A DNA stretch of 64,000 bases from Nodosilinea sp. FACHB-131 (GTDB lineage: Bacteria; Cyanobacteriota; Cyanobacteriia; Phormidesmidales; Phormidesmidaceae): NCBI RefSeq assembly GCF_014695395.1, contig NZ_JACJOF010000027.1:62001-126000 (forward strand), in the 5' to 3' direction. The position numbers were made by a program, and so were the translations under genes. This document shows positions 20,035 to 28,670 of the stretch, in pieces (the stretch's first letter is position 1; the number at the start of each line of letters is the position of its first letter). The notes beneath the pieces are model-generated. The model searched no databases, was not told the origin of the DNA, and saw nothing but the letters and a program-made list of their open reading frames with translations.

Positions 20035-20391
20035 ATGCCTCGACCTAAAAGAAGCTCACCCGTGCTCGAAAAAGGCAATCGTCGGGCGGCAGCGCTCAAA
20101 TCGATCAGCCCCGACCTCATTTTGGGCGAAAGACTTACTTTGGAACGTTACCAATTGGAGCTGGATAAGCTGCAATCTCAACTCGATACCTACAACGAAT
20201 CGCTATCGTTTGTAGATCGCGCCCTTAGCGTAGTGCGCGATACCGAAAAAGAAATTAAAGTGCTTTCAGAACGCATGCTGATTGCTGTGGCAGCCAAGTA
20301 TGGCAAAGACAGTTACGAATATGAAATGGCCGGCGGCACTCGCAAGAGCGATCGCAAGCGCCCCACCCGCAAGGTAGACAGCGTGGCTTGA
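20035..20391 (+). CDS. Small basic coiled-coil protein, hypothetical
   Basis: A 118-aa protein. The ATG at 20035 is chosen over that at 20020 because GGAGGT sits 7 nt before it. It has a basic N terminus (MPRPKRSSPVLEKGNRRAAALKS), a helical stretch likely forming a coiled coil (about residues 35-85, LERYQLELDKLQSQLDTYNESLSFVDRALSVVRDTEK and on), then KYGKDSYEYEMAGGTRKSDRKRPTRK. The conserved-looking C-terminal YEYEMAGG suggests a real family, but I cannot name it. It stands alone downstream of the repeat cluster and is followed by a hairpin. Confidence 0.65.
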   Translation: MPRPKRSSPVLEKGNRRAAALKSISPDLILGERLTLERYQLELDKLQSQLDTYNESLSFVDRALSVVRDTEKEIKVLSERMLIAVAAKYGKDSYEYEMAGGTRKSDRKRPTRKVDSVA

Positions 20392-20417
20392 GCAGCTTAC
20401 CCCTCAAACTCCCAGCA

Positions 20418-20455
20418 TCCTCTCAGTAAGTTGAGCTTACCGAGGGGATTTTGCA
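20418..20455 (+). terminator. Hairpin downstream of the coiled-coil protein gene
   Basis: CTCAGTAAG and CTTACCGAG pair with one mismatch around a short loop (about 20422-20443) and are followed by GGGGATTTTG. It fits a modest rho-independent terminator. Confidence 0.5.
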
Positions 20456-20556
20456 TTCAGCCCACTCACGGGATGGTCTGAGTATCCTGGAGACGCTGCA
20501 AATCCTTCAACAAATCAATAAACCCTATACTCGGGTTCAAGCCTCATCAACAATCT

Positions 20557-20697
20557 TCACACGGACGCGAGGGGCACCTCGAGCTCATCAACTCGCCAAG
20601 CTGCGTGGGAGAAGGCTTCGTAGATATCCTCTGGTTTCAAGTAGGGATAGGCTTGGAGAATAGTATCCGTTGAAATAGGTGGGGTTGCGTCACGGCT
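20557..20697 (-). pseudogene. Truncated DUF433 antitoxin remnant
   Basis: On the minus strand a frame bounded upstream by a stop encodes PPISTDTILQAYPYLKPED and then IYEAFSHAAWRVDELEVPL before a TGA at 20557-20559. This is the C-terminal half of a DUF433 domain (ti.eaYPyLt.eDi..al.yaawr..E.evpl). The N-terminal GTRI..-type half and any start codon are missing and no partner toxin is recognisable further downstream, so it is a decayed gene. Confidence 0.65.
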
Positions 20698-20749
20698 GAC
20701 TCTAAAATGGGGCTAACCTTGAGCCATCTGCTTAACCCTCTCTTTCAAC

Positions 20750-20826
20750 GTAGGTTGGGTGAAGTGCCAACGGAACTCAACAAAACTCTGTGACTGTTGG
20801 GGTTCACTTCGGTTCACCGAACCTAC
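20750..20826. repeat. REP-like palindromic element, copy 1
   Basis: The element begins GTAGGTTGGGTGAAG and ends CGAACCTAC, with ends forming an inverted repeat and GTTCACTTCGGTTCAC near the end. The same outer sequence borders a second element at 24242-24319. Elements with GTAGGTTGGGT termini are widespread in cyanobacterial spacers. Confidence 0.75.
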
Positions 20827-20868
20827 CTCTGCCCCTTTAAATCTTCCGAGCGCCCTCGGAAACTAACC

Positions 20869-23256
20869 ATGAGTGCATCGCTACTTTTCATTCAAAAACT
20901 CAAGCATTCAGACAAATTTCCTGGCTATTTTGTCGCCAGTACCGCCCCCCACAACGTCGAAGACGACCCCCTCGATTACAGCGATTCATCCAGCGTCACT
21001 ATTCCTGCCAGCCCTGAAGCCCACGTTCAAGAGATGGCCAGCTATCTCAAAGAACACAAAGGCAATGCAGAAATCTTGGTGGTAATCCACGGCTACAACA
21101 CCAACAAGGACTCCGTCAGAGACTGGTTTGACAGCATTCAAGAACATATTGCCCTCCACTACCAAAGCCGAGCTAAAGGCTTTGTGCTAATCGGCTATCG
21201 CTGGCCCTCGGAGCAAATCATCCCCAGCGAGTTATTAAGAGCGGGAGAAAACAAGCTAAATATTTTAGGTAACCAGCTAAAAAACTATAGAAACGCACTG
21301 CCTTTTGTGCCGGGTTTGCTTTTCCTAGTGGGCTTCACAGGTTTATTGATTAGCCTTTTATCCTGGTTGTTTGGTCTATTTTCAACTGCTTCTCAAATTC
21401 CAGGCACTGTACTTTCTTTGCTGATTGCCGGCCTAGCAACAGCGGTTGCACTATTCTTTTTTGCTCCCATCCTTACCATTATCTTGCTGCGGTTCGTTGT
21501 CTACTTTCGAGACAACTATCGAGCCAATAACTTTGGCACTCCAGACTTGGTAGAGCTGCTGCGTCAGATTGACAACACCCTTACCAAAGATGTCCCCGAG
21601 CCCGACAAAGACTGGGGCAAAAGCCGCATCAAGCTGTCGTTTATTGGCCACAGCATGGGAGGCTTCGTCGTCACCAATACCGTGCGCATTCTGTCGGATG
21701 TGTTCGATTCAAAATCTGTCGGCACCATGAGCACAGCCGACCCTCAGAAGAAACCTTCGCCTGCCGTTGGCAATGTGTATTGTCTCAGCCGCTTGATCCT
21801 AGTTTCACCAGATATCCCCGCCGAAACCATTATTTCTGGAAGAGCCAATTTTCTTCAGTCTTCACTGCGTCGGTTTGAAGAGGCCTATCTATTTAGCAAT
21901 GAAGGCGACATGGCGCTGCGTTTAGCCTCTACAGCGGCCAACTATTTTAGCTATCCTTCTAGAACTAGAGATGGGGGCTATCGCCTCGGCAACGTTACCG
22001 TTAGAAGCTCTGGAATCGGGTCAAAAGAAGAGGGCAAAGAACAATCCGAAGACTACGGCATTCTGGCGAGACTTCCCAATGGGCTATTAGTTAAACTACA
22101 AGACACCCTGACTAGCCAAGGGCACGTGCAAGGCGCTATCTGTGGCGGACAGCTGGCAAAAGTTGAGGGAGGTGCGATCGCCAACCTTCAGGGTGAGATG
22201 CTCACTTATTCTGAGCATGGCGAAACGGCTCCTCTCTACGAAGCGCTTCATGATTTTCTTGAGCCCTATAACCTTCAAGCTAGCAAGATCGACAGCTTGC
22301 AGCAGGGGCAGATCGTCAGACTTCCCGGTGGAGAAATTGTTTCACTTCAAAACAAGGCCAAGAGTTACTGGTATTTTGAAGCAATTCAAGAAAATCATCT
22401 TTGCCGAGTCCAGGGTGACAAGCTATTTGACTTTGACGACGAGCAGTTTGTCATATTCGAGCGTGGGCATATCGCCAAAATCAAAGGCGAAACTTTAGAA
22501 ATTCTCGATAAAGCTGAGGGTCAATCTTGGGCCTCAGCCTATGGAGAGCCCCTCAAGGTCAGCGGTAGCCAGCTTGCCGTATTTAGAAACGGAAAGTTTG
22601 TCAAATACCAGCACCAAGAAGAGATTGCTGGAGAACCCCTAGCGATCGAGGGCAGGGTCTCGATTACCTGGCGTTTTCCCCTCGACTACCTCTACATCCG
22701 TGACAAAACCCCGCTATCTGAGCGGCAAAGAAGCGTTGCTTTAGCACCTGGAGAGACCCCCATCGGTGAACTGTTTAGCTTCTTTGACTGCACAGACTAC
22801 GTCGAGCCCAACGCAGATAGAAAACTCGTAGGCGTACTCAGCCACGCAAAACGAAAAAAATCTTTGAGCATTGGCGACTACTTTTCGTTGACCAAAGACT
22901 ACTTTGGCGGACGCATTGATACCCATGGCGGATACTTTAACAACCTCGATCTACAGCGGCCCTACAAACCCGAAGCAATCTCCTCTAAGTTTGTGATCTA
23001 TGGATTGGCCTGCGTAGGGTTTGAGAAGCTTTTAGATGAACTGAGTGAGCAAAACACTTTCAAGCAAGACTCAAATCTGCTTGCCCTCTACGCCCAGACT
23101 TTGAGTGATCTGGCAGAGCAGTGCCCAAGTTCCTCAGCAGAACAGCGCCGGAGAATTGCGCTAACTCAAGTGCTATCTAGCATTTGTCAGCGGAAGCAAA
23201 TTCAAGTACTGCTATCGAGGAAATGCTACGAGGAAAACGTTTTGGGGCTTGAATGA
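20869..23256 (+). CDS. Large membrane alpha/beta hydrolase with repeat-rich C-terminal region
   Basis: A 795-aa protein from the ATG at 20869; an upstream in-frame GTG lies inside a palindromic repeat and is unlikely. Residues 1-280 form an alpha/beta hydrolase interrupted by two membrane helices: oxyanion-type IHGYNTNKDSVRDW (residues 73-86), GYRWPSEQ (109-116), hydrophobic segments about 145-173 and 180-213, then the nucleophile elbow FIGHSMGGF with Ser262. After residue ~400 comes a run of short beta-hairpin-like units such as GAICGGQLAKVEGGAIANL, QGQIVRLPGGEIVSLQ and GSQLAVFRNGKFVKYQ. The final part returns to SITWRFPLDYLYIRD. It resembles DUF900-type hydrolases at the N terminus; the tail is unrecognised. 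Substrate unknown. Confidence 0.75.
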   Translation: MSASLLFIQKLKHSDKFPGYFVASTAPHNVEDDPLDYSDSSSVTIPASPEAHVQEMASYLKEHKGNAEILVVIHGYNTNKDSVRDWFDSIQEHIALHYQSRAKGFVLIGYRWPSEQIIPSELLRAGENKLNILGNQLKNYRNALPFVPGLLFLVGFTGLLISLLSWLFGLFSTASQIPGTVLSLLIAGLATAVALFFFAPILTIILLRFVVYFRDNYRANNFGTPDLVELLRQIDNTLTKDVPEPDKDWGKSRIKLSFIGHSMGGFVVTNTVRILSDVFDSKSVGTMSTADPQKKPSPAVGNVYCLSRLILVSPDIPAETIISGRANFLQSSLRRFEEAYLFSNEGDMALRLASTAANYFSYPSRTRDGGYRLGNVTVRSSGIGSKEEGKEQSEDYGILARLPNGLLVKLQDTLTSQGHVQGAICGGQLAKVEGGAIANLQGEMLTYSEHGETAPLYEALHDFLEPYNLQASKIDSLQQGQIVRLPGGEIVSLQNKAKSYWYFEAIQENHLCRVQGDKLFDFDDEQFVIFERGHIAKIKGETLEILDKAEGQSWASAYGEPLKVSGSQLAVFRNGKFVKYQHQEEIAGEPLAIEGRVSITWRFPLDYLYIRDKTPLSERQRSVALAPGETPIGELFSFFDCTDYVEPNADRKLVGVLSHAKRKKSLSIGDYFSLTKDYFGGRIDTHGGYFNNLDLQRPYKPEAISSKFVIYGLACVGFEKLLDELSEQNTFKQDSNLLALYAQTLSDLAEQCPSSSAEQRRRIALTQVLSSICQRKQIQVLLSRKCYEENVLGLE

Positions 23257-23318
23257 AAACCAGCAACCCTAGGACGGCTGTATTATAAGTACAGTCACAC
23301 TTCGTTACATCTCTGACT

Positions 23319-24227
23319 ATGGTCGCTGAACTGGTCTCCCTCTCGCTGGCGTCAATCAAAAAGCACACCTGGACCTGGCGAGGCTACGGCATCGCCTACA
23401 CTGTCGCAGGCGAAGGAACACCCGTCGTTCTCATCCATGGGTTTGGAGCCTCCCTTGGTCACTGGCGCAAAAATATTCCCGCTTTAGCGGCGGCAGGGCA
23501 CCGGGTCTATGCGCTCGATCTGCTGGGGTTTGGCGACTCAGATCAGCCTGAGATACCCTACACCCTCGACCTCTGGCAAGACCTGCTGGCCGATTTCTGG
23601 GCTGCGTTTATCAACACCCCCGCTGTCTATGTCGGCAACTCCATCGGCGGGCTGCTGACCCTCATGATGCTGGCCAACCACCCCGACAAAGCCCAAGCCG
23701 GGGCCGTGCTCAATTGCGCTGGGGGGCTCAACCACCGCCCCGAAGAACTCTACCCGCCGCTAACCTGGATCATGGGAGCCTTTACCTGGCTGGTGAGTTC
23801 GCCCCGAGTCGGGCCACTGGTGTTCAATCAGGTGCGTCGCAAGGGTCGCATTCGCAGCTCGCTCAAACAGGTGTACCGCAACCCCGCCGCTGTCACCGAT
23901 GAGCTGATCGAGATGATCTACACCCCCGCCTGCAAGCCCACAGCGCAGAAGGTGTTTGCCGCCATTGTCACCGCACCGCCAGGGCCAAAGCCCGAGGAAC
24001 TGCTGCCCAAGATCACCCAACCGCTGCTGGTGCTCTGGGGCGAAAACGATCCCTGGACGCCAATCAAAGGCGCTGAGGTCTACCGCAAACTGGCCGAAGA
24101 TGTGGCTCGCCCCAGCCTAGTTACTTTCCACGGCATTGCCGACACCGGCCACTGCCCTCACGATGAGCGCCCCGAGGTGGTCAATCCGCTGCTGGTAAAT
24201 TGGTTGGACACGCTGCCCAAAGCTTAG
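23319..24227 (+). CDS. Alpha/beta fold hydrolase
   Basis: A 302-aa alpha/beta hydrolase with all expected elements: oxyanion HGFGAS (about residues 41-46), DLLGFGDSDQP, nucleophile elbow VYVGNSIGGLL (Ser near 110), acid in LWGENDPWTP and His in ADTGHCPHDERPE. The LLGFGxSxxP and GNSxGG motifs resemble chloroplast and cyanobacterial hydrolases of the pheophytinase/haloperoxidase type, but substrate cannot be inferred. The gene is single and followed by a REP-like palindrome. Confidence 0.88.
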   Translation: MVAELVSLSLASIKKHTWTWRGYGIAYTVAGEGTPVVLIHGFGASLGHWRKNIPALAAAGHRVYALDLLGFGDSDQPEIPYTLDLWQDLLADFWAAFINTPAVYVGNSIGGLLTLMMLANHPDKAQAGAVLNCAGGLNHRPEELYPPLTWIMGAFTWLVSSPRVGPLVFNQVRRKGRIRSSLKQVYRNPAAVTDELIEMIYTPACKPTAQKVFAAIVTAPPGPKPEELLPKITQPLLVLWGENDPWTPIKGAEVYRKLAEDVARPSLVTFHGIADTGHCPHDERPEVVNPLLVNWLDTLPKA

Positions 24228-24549
24228 TTGTAAAGCAAATCGTAGGTTGGGTGAAGCGAAGTGAAACCCAACGACAGACTAGGTTCTGTTGGGTTCTGCT
24301 AGCGCGTCACCCAACCTACAATGGCCTGGCTTCAGCCACTTATATTAGGTCAGGGAGATCTCAGGCAGATAGTCTGCCGTCCTGTTTCTGCGTCAAGGAG
24401 TTGCAGATAGTGACTTGACAGACAATCGGTCCTGTTCCATCACTATTAGAATTCCATGATCCTCGTAGGTATAGCATGGCCAATTCCCCCTAGAGTAGGT
24501 TAAAACCCGATTAATTCTCGCTTGCCGTCGTTTCCTATCGTCACTGTCT
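24228..24549. other. Intergenic region before the GH15-like gene
   Basis: The 322-bp spacer contains the second REP-like palindrome (24242-24319) and a small perfect inverted repeat GGCAGA-TAG-TCTGCC at 24364-24378. The remaining sequence should hold the promoter of the next gene; no gene is evident. Confidence 0.5.
24242..24319. repeat. REP-like palindromic element, copy 2
   Basis: Ends GTAGGTTGGGT (24242-24252) and ACCCAACCTAC (24309-24319) are perfect 11-bp inverted repeats. An internal GAAACCCAACG and GTTGGGTTC form a further stem. It is 78 bp, close to the 77 bp of copy 1. Confidence 0.85.
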
Positions 24550-27500
24550 ATGTCCTCAGCTTCCCTTCAGGAGCGGCTCGATCGCTACTACCAGCAGGTC
24601 AAAACCGTGATTTTGTCGCGGCAGCACCCGGTTAGCGGCCTCTTGCCCGCCAGCACGGCAGTGAACGTCCATGGCAACTACACCGATGCCTGGGTGCGCG
24701 ACAACGTCTACAGCATTCTGGCGGTATGGGGAGTAGGCCTGGCCTACCGCCACCTCGACGACGACCGAGGCCGCACGGTGGAGCTAGAGCAGAGCGTCGT
24801 CAAGCTCATGCGCGGCCTCCTCACAGCCATGCTGCGCCAAGCCAAAAAAGTTGAGCACTTTAAAGAACGACAGGATCCGCTTCAGGCGTTACATGCCAAG
24901 TACGACACGGGCACTGGGTTACCGGTAGTGGCAGACGACGAGTGGGGTCACCTGCAAATCGACGCCACCTCAGTGTTTTTGCTCATGCTAGCCCAGATGA
25001 CGGCCTCGGGGCTGCAAATCATCTACACCCAGGATGAAGTCAACTTTGTGCAGAACCTGGTCTACTACATTGGCCGCGCCTACCGTACCCCCGACTACGG
25101 CATTTGGGAACGGGGCAACAAAATGAACCACGGCAAGCCCGAGCTTAACGCCAGCTCTGTAGGCATGGCCAAGGCAGCCTTGGAGGCGCTACGGGGATTC
25201 AACCTGTTTGGCATGCGCGGGGGGCAGTCCTCAACTATTCACGTGCTTACCGACGAGATTGCCCGCGCCCGCATTACCCTAGAGTCGCTGCTGCCGCGAG
25301 AGTCGGGGTCTAAGGAAATTGATGCGGCGCTGCTGAGCGTGGTAGGCTACCCGGCCTTTGCCATCGACGACGAGCAGCTGGCCCAAAAGACTCGGCAAAA
25401 AATTATCGACAAGCTGCAAGGTCGCTACGGCTGCAAGAGGTTCTTGCGTGACGGTCACCAGACTGTGATTGAAGACACCAACCGACTGCACTATGAACCG
25501 GAAGAACTGCGGCAGTTTGAGCACATCGAGTGCGAGTGGCCGCTGTTTTTTACCTACCTGTGGCTAGACAGTTTGTTTGAGGGCGATCGCGACCAAATCC
25601 TCTTCTACCAAGAGCGCCTAGCGGCTCTCACCGTCAATCGCGACGGCCATGGCCTACTGCCCGAGCTGTACTACGTGCCCGAAGAAAACCTGGATGCCGA
25701 ACGTCAGCAGCCCGGCAGCCAGACCCGTCTACCCAACGAAAATCTGCCCCTGGTTTGGGCCCAAAGCCTCTACCTGCTGGGGCAGCTGCTGCAAGACGGG
25801 CTGCTTAAACCCAGCGACATTGACCCCCTAGGGCGGCACCGCGCCCTAGGCGACCACCGCTACCCGGTGGTGCAGGTGGCCTTGCTAGCCGAAGACAAAG
25901 CCCTGCAAACAGAGCTTGCCACCTACGGCTTGCCTACCCAAACCCTAGAAGAAATTGACCCGGTGCAGGTGTTTCCAGCCACCGAGCTGTCGGCAACCTA
26001 CGCTGAAATTGGCAAGAACGACAAGCTAAACCTCAGCGGTCGCCCAGTGCGGCGGCTGCGCAGCTTGACCACCTCGCGCATTTTTCGCATTAAGGGCGAG
26101 TCGGTGGTATTTTTGCCGTCGTTTTTAGACCAGCAGCGGTTTTATCTCACCCTCGACTACCACTTTCTAGTAGCCCAAATTCGCAGCGAGCTAGCCTACA
26201 TCTACGACCACTGGCGCGAGCCAGGTCGGCCTACAGTGACACTGCTGCTGACCCACGCCATGTTTGAGCTGGGCCACAGACCGATCTATGAGTCGCCGCT
26301 GATGGCGCTGATGCAGGAGCTGCAGGACGATCGCTGCGATCACGTCCCCGTCAAACTTGGCCCCTTGCACCAGCTGATGATGACCACCAGCCTAGAGCGG
26401 GTCGAAAACGTCAACGGCTACCAGCTGGGCAGCACCTCTGTAGGTTATACGCCCCTGTGGACGGCCTATTTGGGCTTTGAGCCCGATCGCGACGGCCCCC
26501 TATCGCTGCTTGAAGAATACACCCTAGAGAACGAGACCGACCTCGACAGGCTGCTCACCCAGCTGCGCGAGTCAAACAACATCTACGAGCAACTTGAGCT
26601 GCTCAGCACCCTCAAGCATTTGCACGGCAGCGACTTTAACACTGGCTTCGGCGGCCCCAACCACGTGATCACCGTCGAAGACCTGCTAGATGAAGTCTAT
26701 GCCAAGGCCAGCCAGCTAGAGCAGTGGGGCATCTTGCGCCGAGCGGCCGGGCTGTTAGAGAAGGCCGATATTACCCTGTCCGATGCGGTAACCGAGCTGC
26801 TGGTGCGCCAAAAGCAAATCTCCGTGGGCAAGTCCTACAGCGAGGAATCGCTGATCAGTGAACCCATGGGTCACAGCGAGATCGTCGACAAAATCCGCAC
26901 CTTCTGCGGCGACGACGTGCGCGACCACGTGCTCACCCAGGAGGTGCTGATCGACCTCAGCATTCTGATCAAAGCTGAGCCTTCCCTCTTCAAAGGGCTG
27001 ATGACCCTGCGGGTAGGCTACCTGCTACTGCTCATTACCAGCGAACTGGCTCGCGAGCGCGGCATTACTCAGGACGAGGCCTACGGTCAACTCATTGACC
27101 TCAGCCCCTTTGAGCTTAAGACTCGCCTGCGCCAGGTATTAGCCGGGTTCGACGGGCTCAACCAGGCGATCTTTCGGCGGGAGTCACTGCACGTTAAGCC
27201 CCACAACCCCATCAACTGGCAGGTGGTGCCCGACGACATCGAACCAGCGGCCGAAGCAGCCGAAGCGCCTCATCAAGACTGGTGGCGCAAGCGGGTGATT
27301 GACGGCGAAATCGCCCGCATTTCGGAGGAGTTTTACACCCAGGTCTGGGAGGTGTTGAAACACTCCAAGGGCATTGTGATCGGCAATAAGTTTGACCGTA
27401 AGAACCGGTTGGATAGCGATCGCATCCTCTCCGAAATGACCCCCGGCGAGCAAAACTTTGAACGCCGCATCACCCACCTGCTAAATAAAATTCAGGCTCC

Positions 27501-27807
27501 CGAATACCGCCACGTCAACCTCGAAGCCCTGCGCGAAATGGGCGAAATCTTCAAGGTCAACCCCGACCTCTACTTTGAAGACCACATCTATCTCGATGTG
27601 CTGATTGGCCATGCCGTGCGCCTCGGCTGGCTCGACCACCAGCCCGATCGCATCGCCGCCTACGAGTCTGACAAAGCCGCTGCCTGGCAAGCGTTTTACC
27701 AGCTGCCACCCACCCAGTGCGCCACCTACATCGCCATGGCTCTGCAGTTCCTAACTGTGCTAGGCGAAGCCGAAACCGGGGCTGAGGTGTTGGAAGGAGT
27801 GGCTTAA
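24550..27807 (+). CDS. GH15-type / phosphorylase-kinase-alpha-like protein
   Basis: A 1085-aa protein whose first ~450 residues carry a glycoside hydrolase family 15-like (alpha/alpha)6 domain as in phosphorylase kinase alpha and beta subunits: VHGNYTDAWVRDNVYSILAVWG, KYDTGTGLPVVADDEWGHLQIDATSVFLLML, YGIWERGNKMNHGKPELNASSVGMAKAALEA and ECEWPLFFTYLWLDSLFEGD. The C-terminal half is helical and matches the PhK-alpha-like extension. Whether it hydrolyses glucans or only binds and regulates is open. No neighbour is an obvious partner, though treS-mak and malQ lie 13 kb upstream. Confidence 0.88.
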   Translation: MSSASLQERLDRYYQQVKTVILSRQHPVSGLLPASTAVNVHGNYTDAWVRDNVYSILAVWGVGLAYRHLDDDRGRTVELEQSVVKLMRGLLTAMLRQAKKVEHFKERQDPLQALHAKYDTGTGLPVVADDEWGHLQIDATSVFLLMLAQMTASGLQIIYTQDEVNFVQNLVYYIGRAYRTPDYGIWERGNKMNHGKPELNASSVGMAKAALEALRGFNLFGMRGGQSSTIHVLTDEIARARITLESLLPRESGSKEIDAALLSVVGYPAFAIDDEQLAQKTRQKIIDKLQGRYGCKRFLRDGHQTVIEDTNRLHYEPEELRQFEHIECEWPLFFTYLWLDSLFEGDRDQILFYQERLAALTVNRDGHGLLPELYYVPEENLDAERQQPGSQTRLPNENLPLVWAQSLYLLGQLLQDGLLKPSDIDPLGRHRALGDHRYPVVQVALLAEDKALQTELATYGLPTQTLEEIDPVQVFPATELSATYAEIGKNDKLNLSGRPVRRLRSLTTSRIFRIKGESVVFLPSFLDQQRFYLTLDYHFLVAQIRSELAYIYDHWREPGRPTVTLLLTHAMFELGHRPIYESPLMALMQELQDDRCDHVPVKLGPLHQLMMTTSLERVENVNGYQLGSTSVGYTPLWTAYLGFEPDRDGPLSLLEEYTLENETDLDRLLTQLRESNNIYEQLELLSTLKHLHGSDFNTGFGGPNHVITVEDLLDEVYAKASQLEQWGILRRAAGLLEKADITLSDAVTELLVRQKQISVGKSYSEESLISEPMGHSEIVDKIRTFCGDDVRDHVLTQEVLIDLSILIKAEPSLFKGLMTLRVGYLLLLITSELARERGITQDEAYGQLIDLSPFELKTRLRQVLAGFDGLNQAIFRRESLHVKPHNPINWQVVPDDIEPAAEAAEAPHQDWWRKRVIDGEIARISEEFYTQVWEVLKHSKGIVIGNKFDRKNRLDSDRILSEMTPGEQNFERRITHLLNKIQAPEYRHVNLEALREMGEIFKVNPDLYFEDHIYLDVLIGHAVRLGWLDHQPDRIAAYESDKAAAWQAFYQLPPTQCATYIAMALQFLTVLGEAETGAEVLEGVA
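25827..25850 (+). repeat. Palindrome inside the GH15-like gene
   Basis: CCTAGGGC (25827-25834) and GCCCTAGG (25843-25850) form a perfect 8-bp stem within coding sequence that reads LGRHRALGDHR. It shares the CCCTAGG core with the palindromic repeat in the TPR gene near 51860. Confidence 0.4.
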
Positions 27808-27854
27808 AGTTACTCCCTACCCCAGCCCATAGGGTTCTAGCAATAAACTTGGAA

Positions 27855-27893
27855 ACCACCAGAGCTGATCCTAGAGTTCTGGTGTCTTCTTTA
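27855..27893 (+). terminator. Probable terminator after the GH15-like gene
   Basis: CACCAGA (27857-27863) and TCTGGTG (27878-27884) pair perfectly and are followed by TCTTCTTT. It lies 50 bp after the stop codon. Confidence 0.5.
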
Positions 27894-27913
27894 AGAGCAA
27901 AGCCGTTGAGCGG

Positions 27914-28324
27914 TTAAGGAAAGAGAATTGTAAAGCCTTCTTGAACGAAGTGCCGATCATGGCTAAGCACTTCTTTGAGGCCCAAGAACTGCATGGTTTG
28001 CATGGAGATACAGTCCGTTAAGCTGTAGCCTTTATCCAGGCGCTGCCCATAGAGATATAGCCCTGCCAAAAAGGTATCGCGACTTTGAGGAACAACCTGC
28101 ACCATTGGACTTTGCAGTAATAGGCTTGCTCGCTGAATCGCTCCTTCCTTAACAAGCGGTTCAAAGCTCGAAAAGAAGTTCAAAAATTCAGTCAATACTT
28201 CATCTGTGGTGACTAGCTCTACTGCCCCCAAAGTTTGGTTGAATTGCCTGACCTTTTGATGCCACTGGTCTCTAGGGTTGAGCATCGCAGCCCAATAAAA
28301 TGTATCGGCGAATAAAGTTCTCAT
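27914..28324 (-). CDS. PIN-domain toxin (VapC-like)
   Basis: A 136-aa PIN-fold ribonuclease with the acidic quartet in place: Asp7 in LFADTFYW, Glu46 in TDEVLTEFLNF, Asp104 in SLTDCIS and Asp123 in LSHDRHF. Such toxins cleave RNA when the antitoxin is degraded. The ATG follows directly on the stop codon of the antitoxin gene, so translation is coupled. Confidence 0.88.
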   Translation of the reverse strand: MRTLFADTFYWAAMLNPRDQWHQKVRQFNQTLGAVELVTTDEVLTEFLNFFSSFEPLVKEGAIQRASLLLQSPMVQVVPQSRDTFLAGLYLYGQRLDKGYSLTDCISMQTMQFLGLKEVLSHDRHFVQEGFTILFP

Positions 28325-28624
28325 CTAACGTTCTGATTGATCGCTCTTGGGGAAGCCGTAGAGGTAGTGATCCAATTGGGCTGCGCCATCAGTAGGTAGA
28401 GTGGCAGCCGTGGTTTCAGGCAATGAGTCGGCAAATTCTTCAAAAGCAGCCCAAATAGGCTTTGGGGGTTCGTCAGTACCGCTAGACTCGCTTACATTGG
28501 GCGTCTGTTGCCGCCGGGTTTTGGCGAACAGTAAAAAATCCAGCACTTCTTCCAGGAGGAAGTCTGGAGCACTGTTGATCTCAAGCAGGAGTTGTTCGCG
28601 GGCGGTCACCGAGTTTTTCTCCAA
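28325..28624 (-). CDS. Antitoxin of the PIN toxin, DUF2281-like
   Basis: A 99-aa acidic protein. Its N-terminal helix (REQLLLEINSAPDFLLEEVLDFLLFAK) matches the DUF2281-type dimer/DNA-binding region and the C-terminal LPTDGAAQLDHYLYGFPK is the motif found in cyanobacterial antitoxins paired with PIN toxins, presumably the toxin-binding tail. It overlaps no promoter motif that I can see; autoregulation is usual in such operons. Confidence 0.82.
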   Translation of the reverse strand: MEKNSVTAREQLLLEINSAPDFLLEEVLDFLLFAKTRRQQTPNVSESSGTDEPPKPIWAAFEEFADSLPETTAATLPTDGAAQLDHYLYGFPKSDQSER

Positions 28625-28670
28625 GGGCGATAGATTTAAAGATAGCGGATCGACCTAGGTTAAGACTTCT

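Larger units (their letters stand above)
20456..20868. other. Intergenic region with antitoxin remnant and REP-like palindrome
   Basis: The ~410-bp spacer holds a minus-strand DUF433 remnant (20557-20697) and an inverted-repeat element (20750-20826) directly before the hydrolase gene. I see nothing else that can be supported. Confidence 0.5.
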
